In this document: piece by piece, positions 1 through 7,949 of the stretch
Layout of the letters: each line of letters opens with the position of its first letter
Numbering within the stretch: the first letter of the stretch is position 1
NCBI GenBank assembly: GCA_944323035.1
Contig: CALUQY010000016.1
Coordinates: forward strand, 1-51,986
Direction of reading: 5' to 3'
Origin: Candidatus Gastranaerophilales bacterium
Lineage (GTDB): Bacteria; Cyanobacteriota; Vampirovibrionia; Gastranaerophilales; Gastranaerophilaceae
DNA length: 51,986 nt
Notes under the pieces: generated by a model
Told to the model about the DNA's origin: nothing
What the model saw: only the letters and a program-made list of their open reading frames with translations
The model's database searches: none
Position numbers and translations under genes: made by a program

Positions 1-120
1 ACCCGGGTTCATTTTTCTTACATTCGGTCATATCCCTTATTAACTTTTTAACCTATTAACTTTTTAACTTTTCTTGTTCATTTGGCCATAACGACTTATT
101 GCCATATTGCCTTATTCTCT
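1..120. repeat. Partial hairpin-forming A/T-rich repeat element
   Basis: This stretch is built from short reiterated words (TTATTAACTT and TTGCCTTATT types). It is the right half of the element seen whole at 6035, 19430, 24413, 41937 and 48240. It should be the 5' UTR of a minus-strand prepilin-like cassette whose coding part lies beyond the left edge. The opposite arm of the hairpin is not in the window. Confidence 0.6.
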
Positions 121-133
121 TATTGACTTATTC

Positions 134-162
134 ATTATGTACCATGTTTTACTACATGTCAA
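134..162 (-). promoter_or_regulatory. Sigma70-type promoter of an off-window cassette
   Basis: On the minus strand, TTGACA, a 17-nt spacer and CATAAT. The spacing and -10 match the promoters at 6215, 19540 and 48359 that precede prepilin-like cassettes, so a further copy probably lies just left of the window. Confidence 0.6.
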
Positions 163-209
163 CTATTTAGAGGGTTTTACTTTTAAAGAAAAAGTATTAA
201 ATTATAAGT

Positions 210-779
210 ATGAAAAAGAAATTTTTGATTTTAATTGCGGCATTAATAACTTTTGCACCGGCATTTGCTGAAGGTGACGGCAGTCTGTGGGATAATTTCG
301 GGGATATAAATTTTTACAACTCAAAAAAACAAACCGCGGTTAGTGACGAGCAATTTGACGAAACAGTTGAAAAAGTCAAAGAAAAACAAAAGAAAAAAGG
401 ATTCTTCAACTTCAACCGCGAGCCGAAAAAGATGAAAGGCGAAAGCTACCAGCAAAGCAACGAAACAGAAATTATAAAAGGTATCAGTAAAGAAACACCG
501 ATTCTACGTGTTCCGTACGAATTAAAGACGCAAGACGGCGGAGTGCTGCCGATAGGCCACTATCAGGCGGTATTTGAAAAAGACGAGAACGGCGCTGTTA
601 CAATGAAACTTTATCAGGCGCATTACCTGATGGCGCAGTATCCCGCACAGGAAACCGACGAGGATTTATTTGACGAACACATAAACTACCTGACGCTTGA
701 AGATTTCGGCGAAAATAAGGTCAAAATAAACTACGGTTCAATGGATTTTAACGCGTTTGCGATAGTCGACAAAAAATAA
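210..779 (+). CDS. Secreted protein of unknown function
   Basis: A 189-residue protein. The first 20 residues form a classical signal peptide (KKK, then a hydrophobic stretch, then APAFA before EGDGS), so it is probably exported. The mature N-terminus is polar. A Lys-rich segment (about residues 50-75, with KVKEKQKKK) is followed by a mixed region that looks globular (about 95-189), with no motif I recognise. It appears to stand alone: a weak hairpin follows the stop, and the upstream side is the divergent promoter of an off-window cassette. No strong Shine-Dalgarno is visible. Function unknown. Confidence 0.75.
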   Translation: MKKKFLILIAALITFAPAFAEGDGSLWDNFGDINFYNSKKQTAVSDEQFDETVEKVKEKQKKKGFFNFNREPKKMKGESYQQSNETEIIKGISKETPILRVPYELKTQDGGVLPIGHYQAVFEKDENGAVTMKLYQAHYLMAQYPAQETDEDLFDEHINYLTLEDFGENKVKINYGSMDFNAFAIVDKK

Positions 780-782
780 AAA

Positions 783-803
783 GAGCGTCTTTCGCAGGCG
801 CTC
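783..803. terminator. Possible weak terminator hairpin
   Basis: GAGCG and CGCTC arms sit a few bases after the stop of the secreted-protein gene, followed by an imperfect T-rich stretch. The stem is short with a mismatch, so it is only a candidate. It could also serve the small minus-strand ORF at 860. Confidence 0.35.
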
Positions 804-859
804 ATAAACTTTTCGTGCCATATTCGGCACTAACATATCCAAAATCAACAGCGATGCAC

Positions 860-973
860 TCATCGCTCAATCTTTTTCAATAATTTGTCAATTTCTTCCT
901 TGATTGCCAGAAGGAAAAGACTAATTTCGTTTTTGAAGCTGTATGCTCCGGGCCAGAAAGAATATCTGTACAT
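860..973 (-). CDS. Small 37-residue ORF
   Basis: An ATG preceded by AAGGAG about eight bases upstream opens a 37-codon frame. The product starts MYRYSFWPGAYSF, then has an amphipathic Leu/Lys/Glu-rich helix-like tail ending KKIER. The near-ideal ribosome-binding site is the main support. No family recognised. It fills most of the otherwise gene-free interval between the secreted-protein gene and bioC. Confidence 0.4.
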   Translation of the reverse strand: MYRYSFWPGAYSFKNEISLFLLAIKEEIDKLLKKIER

Positions 974-1075
974 TCTTATTACTCCTTATAAACTAACTGT
1001 CTACAGGAATATATTCGGCAGAGCGGAGAAAATCTTTAAATAAATCAGGGTTAATGTAACAAAAGCGTAACAAAG

Positions 1076-1816
1076 CTATTTTCTACGTGCTGCAACGATC
1101 ACCGGAGCGTAGGTCAAACGGGCTTTTCCGTCATTTGCAGAAATCGCGTCACAAAAATTCTTAACCCCGGCAAAGGTCATTTTTTTAGCGGAAAGAGAAT
1201 TAACACCCGTATTTTTCAGGTGTGCAAGGAGTTCAAGCGGATTTGAAAACTCCAGAACTTTTTCATATTCAATCATCTCCAGAAGTTCAAAATCCTTCTC
1301 CAGCGCATCTTTTATTTCCGCTGCAGAAAGATATTTAAGCGACAGCCCCAGAACTGAATGAATTTCTTTAAAATTTTCCGTGGAGAAGGTAGAAAAAGCA
1401 AGAATTCCGTTTTTATTCAAAAAGCGTGAATATTGCTCCAAAGCAGAGGGAAGAGAAGAAAACCACTGAAACATTGCGTTTGAAATCACCAGATCAAAAC
1501 GGCCGGAAGGTTTTATTTTCATTGAATTACCCGCGATAAAAGTATAATTTTTCACAATTTTATCAAGATAAAACTTTGATTTTTCAACTATATCGTTGCA
1601 GGTAAGGTGTTCATAGAAAAGTTTATCCGCGATAATTTCCGTCAAAAGACCGGTGCCGCAACCCAACTCCAAAATTTGAGCGAAAGTTTGTCCTGCATTT
1701 TTAATAAGAGTATTAACAAGAAGTTCTGCCATTTCACGCTGCACACTTGCATTCTCGTTATATTTCGGCATACTTTTTTCAAACTTTTGTTTTAAAATTT
1801 TCGGGTTTACTTGCAT
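1076..1816 (-). CDS. bioC: Malonyl-ACP O-methyltransferase BioC
   Basis: This 246-residue class I SAM methyltransferase has motif I ILELGCGTG near residue 48 and the SNAMFQWF segment typical of BioC. BioC methylates the free carboxyl of malonyl-ACP so that the fatty-acid machinery can build the pimeloyl chain of biotin. It is the last gene of a minus-strand bioF-bioG-bioC operon, and its start overlaps the end of bioG by 10 bp, which points to translational coupling. Length is normal for the family. bioA, bioB and bioD are not in the window. Confidence 0.9.
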   Translation of the reverse strand: MQVNPKILKQKFEKSMPKYNENASVQREMAELLVNTLIKNAGQTFAQILELGCGTGLLTEIIADKLFYEHLTCNDIVEKSKFYLDKIVKNYTFIAGNSMKIKPSGRFDLVISNAMFQWFSSLPSALEQYSRFLNKNGILAFSTFSTENFKEIHSVLGLSLKYLSAAEIKDALEKDFELLEMIEYEKVLEFSNPLELLAHLKNTGVNSLSAKKMTFAGVKNFCDAISANDGKARLTYAPVIVAARRK

Positions 1817-2457
1817 ATTTCTTTCCAGCTTTTGAAGTTATAGAACGGGAAATGACCGTCAGGGAGCACTATTACAGAAACTCCAAGTTCTTCCCATGCA
1901 TTATGCTGATTGCGCGGCGGTATAATCTTATCATTTTCGCTGACGTAGGCAATTTTATAAAAACCGTTTGCCTCCGCCGGTGTTGTGCTTATCAAGGCTT
2001 TGAGGCTGTGAAGTTCTTCAACTCTGTTTTCAATCGTCCGCGCAACAGGGCAGGTCATATATCTTTCAAGCTGTTCTTCACCGTAAAAAACATTTTGATA
2101 GAATTTGCCTTTCAAACCTTCTGCCGCGTATTTTAATGTCAAATCAAAGGTTCTGTGCGGAATACCGAACCCGTTATCAATCGGCATAGGTGTTCCGTTT
2201 AGCGCAATGGTTCGTTCAAATTCCGGCAGCTTATCTTTCAGCAATGCTGCTATATAAACACCCATAGACCAGCCAATCAGATAGTATTTTTCGTACCCCG
2301 AAAAATCCACATCCAGCGTCAAATCGCTGTAATCATAAATTACAACAACATCTAGTCCGGAGGCATCTAAAAATTTAAACGGGTTTTCATCAAAACTCCA
2401 GCCTGCAAAAAAGATTAAAAGTTCAGAATTTCCCTTATTGAGCCAGCAATGTTTCAT
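1807..2457 (-). CDS. bioG: Pimeloyl-ACP methyl ester esterase BioG (DUF452)
   Basis: This 216-residue alpha/beta-hydrolase has the nucleophile elbow GWSMG (Ser about 64), an Asp in the SENDKIIP segment and a His in DGHFPFY near the C-terminus. The first-strand segment FFAGWSFDENPF is characteristic of DUF452/BioG. BioG removes the methyl group that BioC added once the pimeloyl chain is complete, doing the job of BioH. It lies between bioF (23-bp overlap) and bioC (10-bp overlap), the order seen in other bacteria that use BioG. Confidence 0.9.
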   Translation of the reverse strand: MKHCWLNKGNSELLIFFAGWSFDENPFKFLDASGLDVVVIYDYSDLTLDVDFSGYEKYYLIGWSMGVYIAALLKDKLPEFERTIALNGTPMPIDNGFGIPHRTFDLTLKYAAEGLKGKFYQNVFYGEEQLERYMTCPVARTIENRVEELHSLKALISTTPAEANGFYKIAYVSENDKIIPPRNQHNAWEELGVSVIVLPDGHFPFYNFKSWKEICK

Positions 2458-3595
2458 CGAAGAGAATCTCCACTAATTTTTCCAAATCTTTTTCTTCAAT
2501 ATCAGTTGTGAGCGACAATCTCAGTCTTGACGTTCCTTCCGGAACCGTCGGCGGTCTGACAGGAAGCGTAAAATATCCGTTTTGATAAAGAATATCACAC
2601 ACTTCACAGGTTTTTGCATTATCGCCAATTATCACCGGAACTATATGTGAATAATGGTTATCAGAACCGTTCAGGCGTGCAAAGAGTTTCTGTCCGAGAG
2701 CAATCATCCTGTAACGTTCATCTTTCATCTGCGCAAGGAAGTTTTCAATTACCCAGAGTGAAAACGCAATGTTTACAGGCGGAAGCGATGTCGAAAAGAT
2801 AAACGGACGCGCTCTGTTTACCAGATAATCAATCAAAATATCATTACCGGTCACAAACGCACCGACAGAACCGACAGCTTTGCCAAAAGTTCCGACAATC
2901 AAGTCAATTTTGTCAATTAAATTCAGATGTTCGCAAACGCCAAGCCCTTTTTCACCAAAAACTCCGAATGCATGCGCTTCATCAACAACAAGAATACAGT
3001 CAAATTTTTCTTTCAATTCAACAAGTTTTGCAATATCTGCGCAATCTCCGTCCATTGAAAAAATACTTTCGGTTACGATGACAGCATTTTTAAAATTATG
3101 TCGTTCCCGCACAAGCAATGCTTCCAATCGCTCCATATCGTTATGCGGATAACGGAAGAATTTTGCACCGCCAAGACGCATTCCGTCAATAATACTTGCG
3201 TGATTAAGTTTATCAGAAAATATTACATCCCCGCTCTGCGCCAGCGTGCTGTTAACACCTACATTGGCATGATAACCGCTGTTAAAAAGCAAAGCCCTGT
3301 CCTTACCGTAAAGCGTTGCAAGAAGTTCTTCCAATTCGTTATAAACAGGAAGATTTCCCGTCAAAAGCCTGGCTGATGCGCTGCCGAATGAATACTCATT
3401 TCCGCCGGATTTTAAAAATTCTGCAATAATCTCATGATTATCTGCAAGTCCCAGATAATTATTAGAGGACAAATTTATAAGCCGCCTGCCGTCAAACTCA
3501 ATAAATTTGCCGTTTTTCATCGTAATATTTTTTATAACCCGATGGTGTGAATTAAGTTTTAAACCATCTAAAATTTCTCTATAACTCTCAAACAT
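2435..3595 (-). CDS. bioF: 8-amino-7-oxononanoate synthase BioF
   Basis: A 386-residue PLP enzyme of the alpha-oxoamine synthase family. It joins pimeloyl-ACP and alanine to make 8-amino-7-oxononanoate, the first committed ring-carbon step of biotin synthesis. Visible hallmarks are SNNYLGLA near residue 45, the VVDEAHAFGV segment that contacts PLP, and GTFGKAVGS, which holds the Schiff-base lysine near residue 240. It is the first gene of the bioFGC operon. No clear Shine-Dalgarno precedes the ATG and the sequence directly upstream is A/T-rich, so the message may have a very short leader. Confidence 0.93.
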   Translation of the reverse strand: MFESYREILDGLKLNSHHRVIKNITMKNGKFIEFDGRRLINLSSNNYLGLADNHEIIAEFLKSGGNEYSFGSASARLLTGNLPVYNELEELLATLYGKDRALLFNSGYHANVGVNSTLAQSGDVIFSDKLNHASIIDGMRLGGAKFFRYPHNDMERLEALLVRERHNFKNAVIVTESIFSMDGDCADIAKLVELKEKFDCILVVDEAHAFGVFGEKGLGVCEHLNLIDKIDLIVGTFGKAVGSVGAFVTGNDILIDYLVNRARPFIFSTSLPPVNIAFSLWVIENFLAQMKDERYRMIALGQKLFARLNGSDNHYSHIVPVIIGDNAKTCEVCDILYQNGYFTLPVRPPTVPEGTSRLRLSLTTDIEEKDLEKLVEILFDETLLAQ

Positions 3596-3643
3596 ATAGA
3601 TAATTTACGACAAAAAGCAAAAATTGTCCAGTTGTTAATTCTG

Positions 3644-3802
3644 TTATTTCATAATATCAGAAAGCTTAAAATCGCTGTCCTTCTTAGGCGCACGAACCTC
3701 CTGAATTATTTGTATTTTTTCAATAGATTTTAATCCGATGCTCTCGTCCTGTGTAAAAACGCTCGTTACAAAATCTTTAATTTTACTTAAACATTTAACC
3801 AT
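3644..3802 (-). CDS. Small 52-residue ORF
   Basis: An ATG with GAGGTGA six bases upstream opens a 52-residue frame. The product is polar and Lys-rich: MVKCLSKIKDFVTSVF, then EKIQIIQEVRAPKKD, then a C-terminal DFKLSDIMK. It has no signal peptide or membrane segment. The good ribosome-binding site and protein-like composition support it. No family recognised. It is divergent from the alpha-helical gene at 3939 and lies upstream of bioF on the same strand, with about 50 bp between them. Confidence 0.5.
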   Translation of the reverse strand: MVKCLSKIKDFVTSVFTQDESIGLKSIEKIQIIQEVRAPKKDSDFKLSDIMK

Positions 3803-3938
3803 AATATCACCTCTCTAATGCAACGGCCTGCGTGCACGGCTGCGCTGCCTTATATAAACATTATTAAACCAATTTTTCCAAAAACATTAATATTTATGGT
3901 ATATTTTGGAATAAGGAAAAGGAATTAGAAATAATAAA

Positions 3939-4643
3939 ATGAGTTATAGAGAAGAAAAGATTTCAGATTTTGACGGATGCTGCAAATTTTTTGAATCGGA
4001 TTTATCGCAGGATGAACTTTACGACAGGCTTAAACACGGAACCATTGCAGAGAAACAGCTTTCCTGCGTGCGTCTTTCCGACTGTAACAACAATGAGCAG
4101 GCAGAAATTCTAATGGATAATTTAACCGGTATAGACGGCAAAGTCAGGGAATCAGTTTCGTTTAAGCTGAAAACTTTTATTGCAATGCGGCCGGAACTCT
4201 TTTGCCGGAAGGATTTTTACGAAATTTTTCTTGACGCGATTATAGATATAAACGGAAACATCTGCCGCAACGTGATTAGCGCATTAGAAGCCCTGACTCC
4301 GAAAAGATATTTCTGTGAATATTTTATTAAAAATATTATCGCCCGCGCGCTTGCCGTCACTGGTACAATAGAAAAATTTGAGTACAAAGACCGCAAATAC
4401 GTTACCAATAAAGAAGTTTTTAAACTTTACTGGTATCTTGAAACCTTAGGAATTTTCAGCGAGATAGCGGCAGAAGAATTATTTCCGCTTCTTGAACGAA
4501 CCTCAAAAATTGAAGAATACACCATTAGAGAAAAAACAGCCCGTCTGCTTTCAAAACTTCCGCCGGAAATGGCAGAAAAGCTTGACGGACTGAATTTTGA
4601 TAATAACTTTTACGTTAATCTGGCATTGAAAACCAGAGTTTAA
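3939..4643 (+). CDS. Predicted all-alpha, HEAT-like protein
   Basis: A 234-residue protein with no signal peptide. The sequence reads as successive amphipathic helices, for example EQAEILMDNLTGIDGKVRES and NICRNVISALEALTPKRYF, with the spacing of HEAT/ARM-type repeats. This is an impression of pattern, not a match to a named family. An AAGGA-containing site lies upstream. It converges on the prepilin-like gene at 4760 and the degenerate 60-bp repeats begin at its stop codon. Function unknown. Confidence 0.65.
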   Translation: MSYREEKISDFDGCCKFFESDLSQDELYDRLKHGTIAEKQLSCVRLSDCNNNEQAEILMDNLTGIDGKVRESVSFKLKTFIAMRPELFCRKDFYEIFLDAIIDINGNICRNVISALEALTPKRYFCEYFIKNIIARALAVTGTIEKFEYKDRKYVTNKEVFKLYWYLETLGIFSEIAAEELFPLLERTSKIEEYTIREKTARLLSKLPPEMAEKLDGLNFDNNFYVNLALKTRV

Positions 4644-4777
4644 CACTTTACACACCTGCCGGGGTCAACCGGCTCCCATAACGGAACCTGTGCTTGCGTT
4701 TAATGTTTTACGCACCACTGCCGGTCAAGGCGGTTTCATAACTGAAGCTGTACCTGCGGTTATCGTTTTACGCACCA
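4641..4777. repeat. 60-bp tandem repeat at the 3' end of a prepilin-like gene
   Basis: Two imperfect 60-bp units (4641-4700 and 4701-4760) plus the first 17 bp of a third. The third overlaps the terminal codons of the prepilin-like gene (TGC GTA AAA CGA). Unit 2 repeats the TGG TGC GTA AAA end in the same orientation and unit 1 is more diverged. Each unit carries a CCGG-based inverted repeat around TTGAC or TCAA. It looks like the gene end was duplicated outward and then decayed. Confidence 0.6.
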
Positions 4778-6011
4778 GGCGTAATATGAATATGTTTCTT
4801 TTTCATAATCATCTGTTAAGCCGCTAGATATTGACATACCCCAGACTTTTGTACTGGAAATATTGGTTGTCGACCAAATCGTTGGAGCACTGGAAGAGCT
4901 TGAATCTATCAACAAATTTTTATTGATATACATTGAAGCCAGTTCATCAATATTTGGCAGTCTGTATTCCGTATCATAGGCAGTACAAGCTTTCACGGCT
5001 TCAGGCTGATTATATGTATCATCTAATCTCCGCGGTGCAGGATACGGTGCAACAACTTTCACGTCAGACGGATACAGGGCTGTGATAAAACCGATATCTT
5101 TACCAACTGTGTTAGGGCCCTTGTTGCCATTTAAGTCATAGACAAAGTTTGCACAAATTTTAGGTGAAATTCTAAACCCGCCGTAACCTTCAGAAGTTTC
5201 GGCCAGACTGCCAACGCACTTAGGGTTATAATATAGGATTACGCTTTCACCGTTTGCAGTTTCAAAAGCCGCGGCCTTCGTGTCATAAAGTGAATAATTA
5301 TTATAACTGTCAGAAAGTGATATTGCCATTTGATCGTTTAATTCTCCCATGGTTTTCGGAACATTAATCTGCGACGCTTGTAATGTTGTTATCCGGCTTG
5401 CGACCCCGCAGTCTTCCAGATGATCACTGTCACAGATATTATTAATTTTCATCACTTTAGACAACCCGCCGGTAATAAATGTTTCAGCAGCGGTATCAAT
5501 TGCAGAGGCAGACGATGTAGCCTCCACAACTGTTCCATAACCGTTAATTGAATCCATTAATGGAATTGCCTGACTAAATCGAGCGTAGAGTGCTTTTCTC
5601 TGCGTATTCCATGTCCGCTCATTAATGTTTCCGGTAAGGCTTGGTAACGTTATCGCAGCCACCACACCGATTATCGTGAGGGATAATAAAATCTCAGCCA
5701 TGGTAAATGCACATTTCTTGACCGACAGCCTGTTGACCAAACATAGAACCGACTCAGTCGGTGTCATCCCGAATTGCGCGAGCGAGCGGAGGCACAAAGC
5801 GAAAACCACGCTTTTCGCGGTGCCGTTTTTCGCGAGTCGAGCAAGACGGTTTCGGGATCTGGCCAACGTTACCGGTAGCTCGCATCGCTGGACAGATGCT
5901 GAAACGAGTTCAGCATGACATGGGGAACTAACATCCTCAATACCTAATTTTGCGGGTAAGGAACCCCCCCCCCCCCCCCGTGCACGGGAATACTCTTCGT
6001 TTGTTTTTCAT
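4760..6011 (-). CDS. Prepilin-like surface protein, phase-variable (assembled OFF)
   Basis: The body has an N-methylation prepilin segment (CAFTMAEILLSLTIIGVV; F+1 and E+5 present), a helical stalk (NERTWNTQRKALYARFSQAI), a middle with KAAAFETANGES and VYDLNGNKGPNTVGKD, and a C-terminal lectin-fold-like part (LPNIDELASMYIN, IWSTT, ending AWCVKR). It should be a membrane-anchored pilin or pseudopilin with an exposed variable end. I place the start at ATG 6011 because AGAAAGGATGGAAAG precedes it and the same start context recurs in the paralogs. From there the 16-G run is one base too long and the frame stops soon after. With 15 G it would run about 416 residues. From the in-frame TTG at 5866 it is 368 residues. 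No secretion or pilus-assembly gene lies nearby. Confidence 0.7.
5964..5979 (-). repeat. G16 homopolymer (phase-variation tract)
   Basis: Sixteen C on the plus strand, i.e. G16 in codons 11-16 of the prepilin-like gene starting at 6011. In frame at 15, or any multiple of three. As assembled it is out of frame. Confidence 0.75.
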
Positions 6012-6034
6012 CTTTCCATCCTTTCTTTTTTCTA

Positions 6035-6156
6035 GTTAATGAGTTAATCAGTTAATAAGTTAATTAGGATTATGGAATTTTATCCGGGTTTATTTCTCTT
6101 CCATTCGGTTATATTCCTTATTAACTCTTTAACTTATTAACTTATTAACTTTTATC
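6035..6156. repeat. Hairpin-forming 5' UTR repeat element
   Basis: The left arm is made of AGTTAATAAG-type words and the right arm is its inverted counterpart (TTATTAACTTATTAACTT). They flank a centre with GGGTTTATT and CATTCGGTTATATTCC. The arms could pair over roughly 30 bp. It lies in the 5' UTR of the cassette starting at 6011, and related elements lie at 19430, 24413, 41937 and 48240. Confidence 0.65.
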
Positions 6157-6214
6157 GTCCATTCGACAATTACGACCTATTGCCTTATTAACTTATTTTC
6201 CTATTGCCTTCTTT

Positions 6215-6243
6215 ATTATGTAACATGTCGGAGAATTAGTCAA
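6215..6243 (-). promoter_or_regulatory. Sigma70-type promoter of prepilin-like cassette
   Basis: Minus-strand TTGACT, 17-nt spacer, CATAAT. It is shared almost exactly with the promoters at 19540 and 48359. It would give a 5' UTR of roughly 200 nt before the ATG at 6011. The -35 abuts the stop codon of the upstream TPR gene. Confidence 0.65.
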
Positions 6244-6245
6244 GC

Positions 6246-7838
6246 CTACGCGAAAAGCTCGTTAATTTTATCCGTAATTTCCTGCGGATCCATCTCGTTT
6301 GTAACTTTATTCACATCCTGCGCGATTTGATAAAGCTTTGCAGCTTCAATCTTATCGCCCGTAATCGTTACGGCACGCGCCAGATTAAAATGCGCAAGCG
6401 CATAGTTCGGATTACATTCCACGGATTTTCTGAAAAGCTCAATTGCACGCGCAACACGCCCCAAATCATCCAGATTAATTACGCCAAGGTTGTTATATGC
6501 AATGTCATAATTCGGATCGTATTTTATGGCAAGTTCGTATTCTGTAACGGCTTCATCCAAATCACCTCTGCCCCAGTGTAAAAAGCCCAAATTACAGTGA
6601 ATTCTGGCATTTGTCGGTTCAAGTTCCAGAGCATTTCTGTAAACAGCAAGAGCGTTATCAATATCTTCTTTGTCATAAAAAGCACTTCCGAGATTGATAT
6701 ACACGTCAATATCCTCAGGCGTCAGAAGATAAGCGCTTTGATAAGAACTGATTGCGGCGTCAAGATCGTTCGTTGATTCCTGAAAAACAAACCCGAGAGT
6801 CTGATTAACGACACTTGTCCAGTTTTTACGCGGGTTCAGCGTAACCGCCGTTTGGAAGTGCGAAATAGCGCCTTTAATGTCGCCTTTTACATACAAAATA
6901 TTTGCAAGGTTTGCGTGAACCTCAGGCAGATTAGGTGTAATTTTCAAAATTTTGTTATACGTATCAACGGCGCTGTCGAAATCACCCTGTTCTTCATAAG
7001 CCTGACAGAGGTGTTTATATGCCGGAATATTCAGGGTATCAAGCCAGATAGCCATTTTGTATTCAGTAATTGCGTCCTCAAATCTTCCGAGAGCGAGATA
7101 AACATCACCCAGAAGGCAATAAAGAGGAGTAAACCCCGGAGCCTGATCAATAATTTTCAAATAGATGTCCAGAGCCTCATCATACTTTTGGCGCTGAATA
7201 TTCATATATGCCCTGAAAAGAGCCGGGAAGAATTTCATATTCGCAATGACTTTTGAAACATATCCGAGCGCAATATCATCAAACGGGAAAGTCAAAACCG
7301 CAAGAAGGAATTCCCATTTTGCAAGACATCTTCTCAAGAGTGCCTTGTAAGAAGAAACCTCATACAGACTTGCAAGGAGGTATCTTGCAGAAGATGACTT
7401 AAACGGTGCGCATTTTATGGCTTTAAGTGTGTAGTCGATTGCCTCCTGAAATCTGGCTTTTTTAGCATAAATCTGCGCCAGAATATAATAAGCTTTAGGC
7501 TGCTTATCATCTTTAGAAAGCGCTGTATTGAGATAGTTTACCGATTTATCCAGTTCACCTTTATAGAAAAGCGCCTGTCCGATTTTGAAATAAACCAGAG
7601 CGGAATCGAGGTAAGATTCCAGTGCAATCTGGTATTCCGTAATTGCATCGTCAATATACTGACAGGAGTTAGAAATATCAATATGCCATGCAAGATAAAG
7701 ATCGCCGAGCCGGATATGTAAATCCGCGTTGGTCGGATCATCTTTCAAGCCTGTCTGACAAAGTTCAATGGCTTTTTTTACGTTTCCTGATCTGTAAGAT
7801 TTATTAATTTTCTTTTCCAGTTGTTGAGTTGTATTCAT
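6246..7838 (-). CDS. TPR-repeat protein
   Basis: This 530-residue protein is almost entirely tetratricopeptide repeats of about 34 residues, for example PTNADLHIRLGDLYLAW, KAYYILAQIYAKKARFQEA and DYDIAYNNLGVINLD-like units. It has no signal peptide or catalytic domain. TPR arrays scaffold protein complexes, and the partner cannot be read from the sequence. A patch near residues 160-210 (YKALLRRCLAKWEFLLAVLTFPFDD) breaks the repeat pattern and is more hydrophobic. It lies just upstream of a prepilin-like cassette and downstream of the DGR, but nothing shows a functional link. Confidence 0.85.
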   Translation of the reverse strand: MNTTQQLEKKINKSYRSGNVKKAIELCQTGLKDDPTNADLHIRLGDLYLAWHIDISNSCQYIDDAITEYQIALESYLDSALVYFKIGQALFYKGELDKSVNYLNTALSKDDKQPKAYYILAQIYAKKARFQEAIDYTLKAIKCAPFKSSSARYLLASLYEVSSYKALLRRCLAKWEFLLAVLTFPFDDIALGYVSKVIANMKFFPALFRAYMNIQRQKYDEALDIYLKIIDQAPGFTPLYCLLGDVYLALGRFEDAITEYKMAIWLDTLNIPAYKHLCQAYEEQGDFDSAVDTYNKILKITPNLPEVHANLANILYVKGDIKGAISHFQTAVTLNPRKNWTSVVNQTLGFVFQESTNDLDAAISSYQSAYLLTPEDIDVYINLGSAFYDKEDIDNALAVYRNALELEPTNARIHCNLGFLHWGRGDLDEAVTEYELAIKYDPNYDIAYNNLGVINLDDLGRVARAIELFRKSVECNPNYALAHFNLARAVTITGDKIEAAKLYQIAQDVNKVTNEMDPQEITDKINELFA

Positions 7839-7949
7839 CTAAAATTCCTGCATGCTATATAATATTATTTTACAAAAAGCAGGCTAAAAAGGCAAATTGT
7901 AAACCAACAATCGAAACCGCCCGACTTTTAGAATGACGGCCGCCACGCC

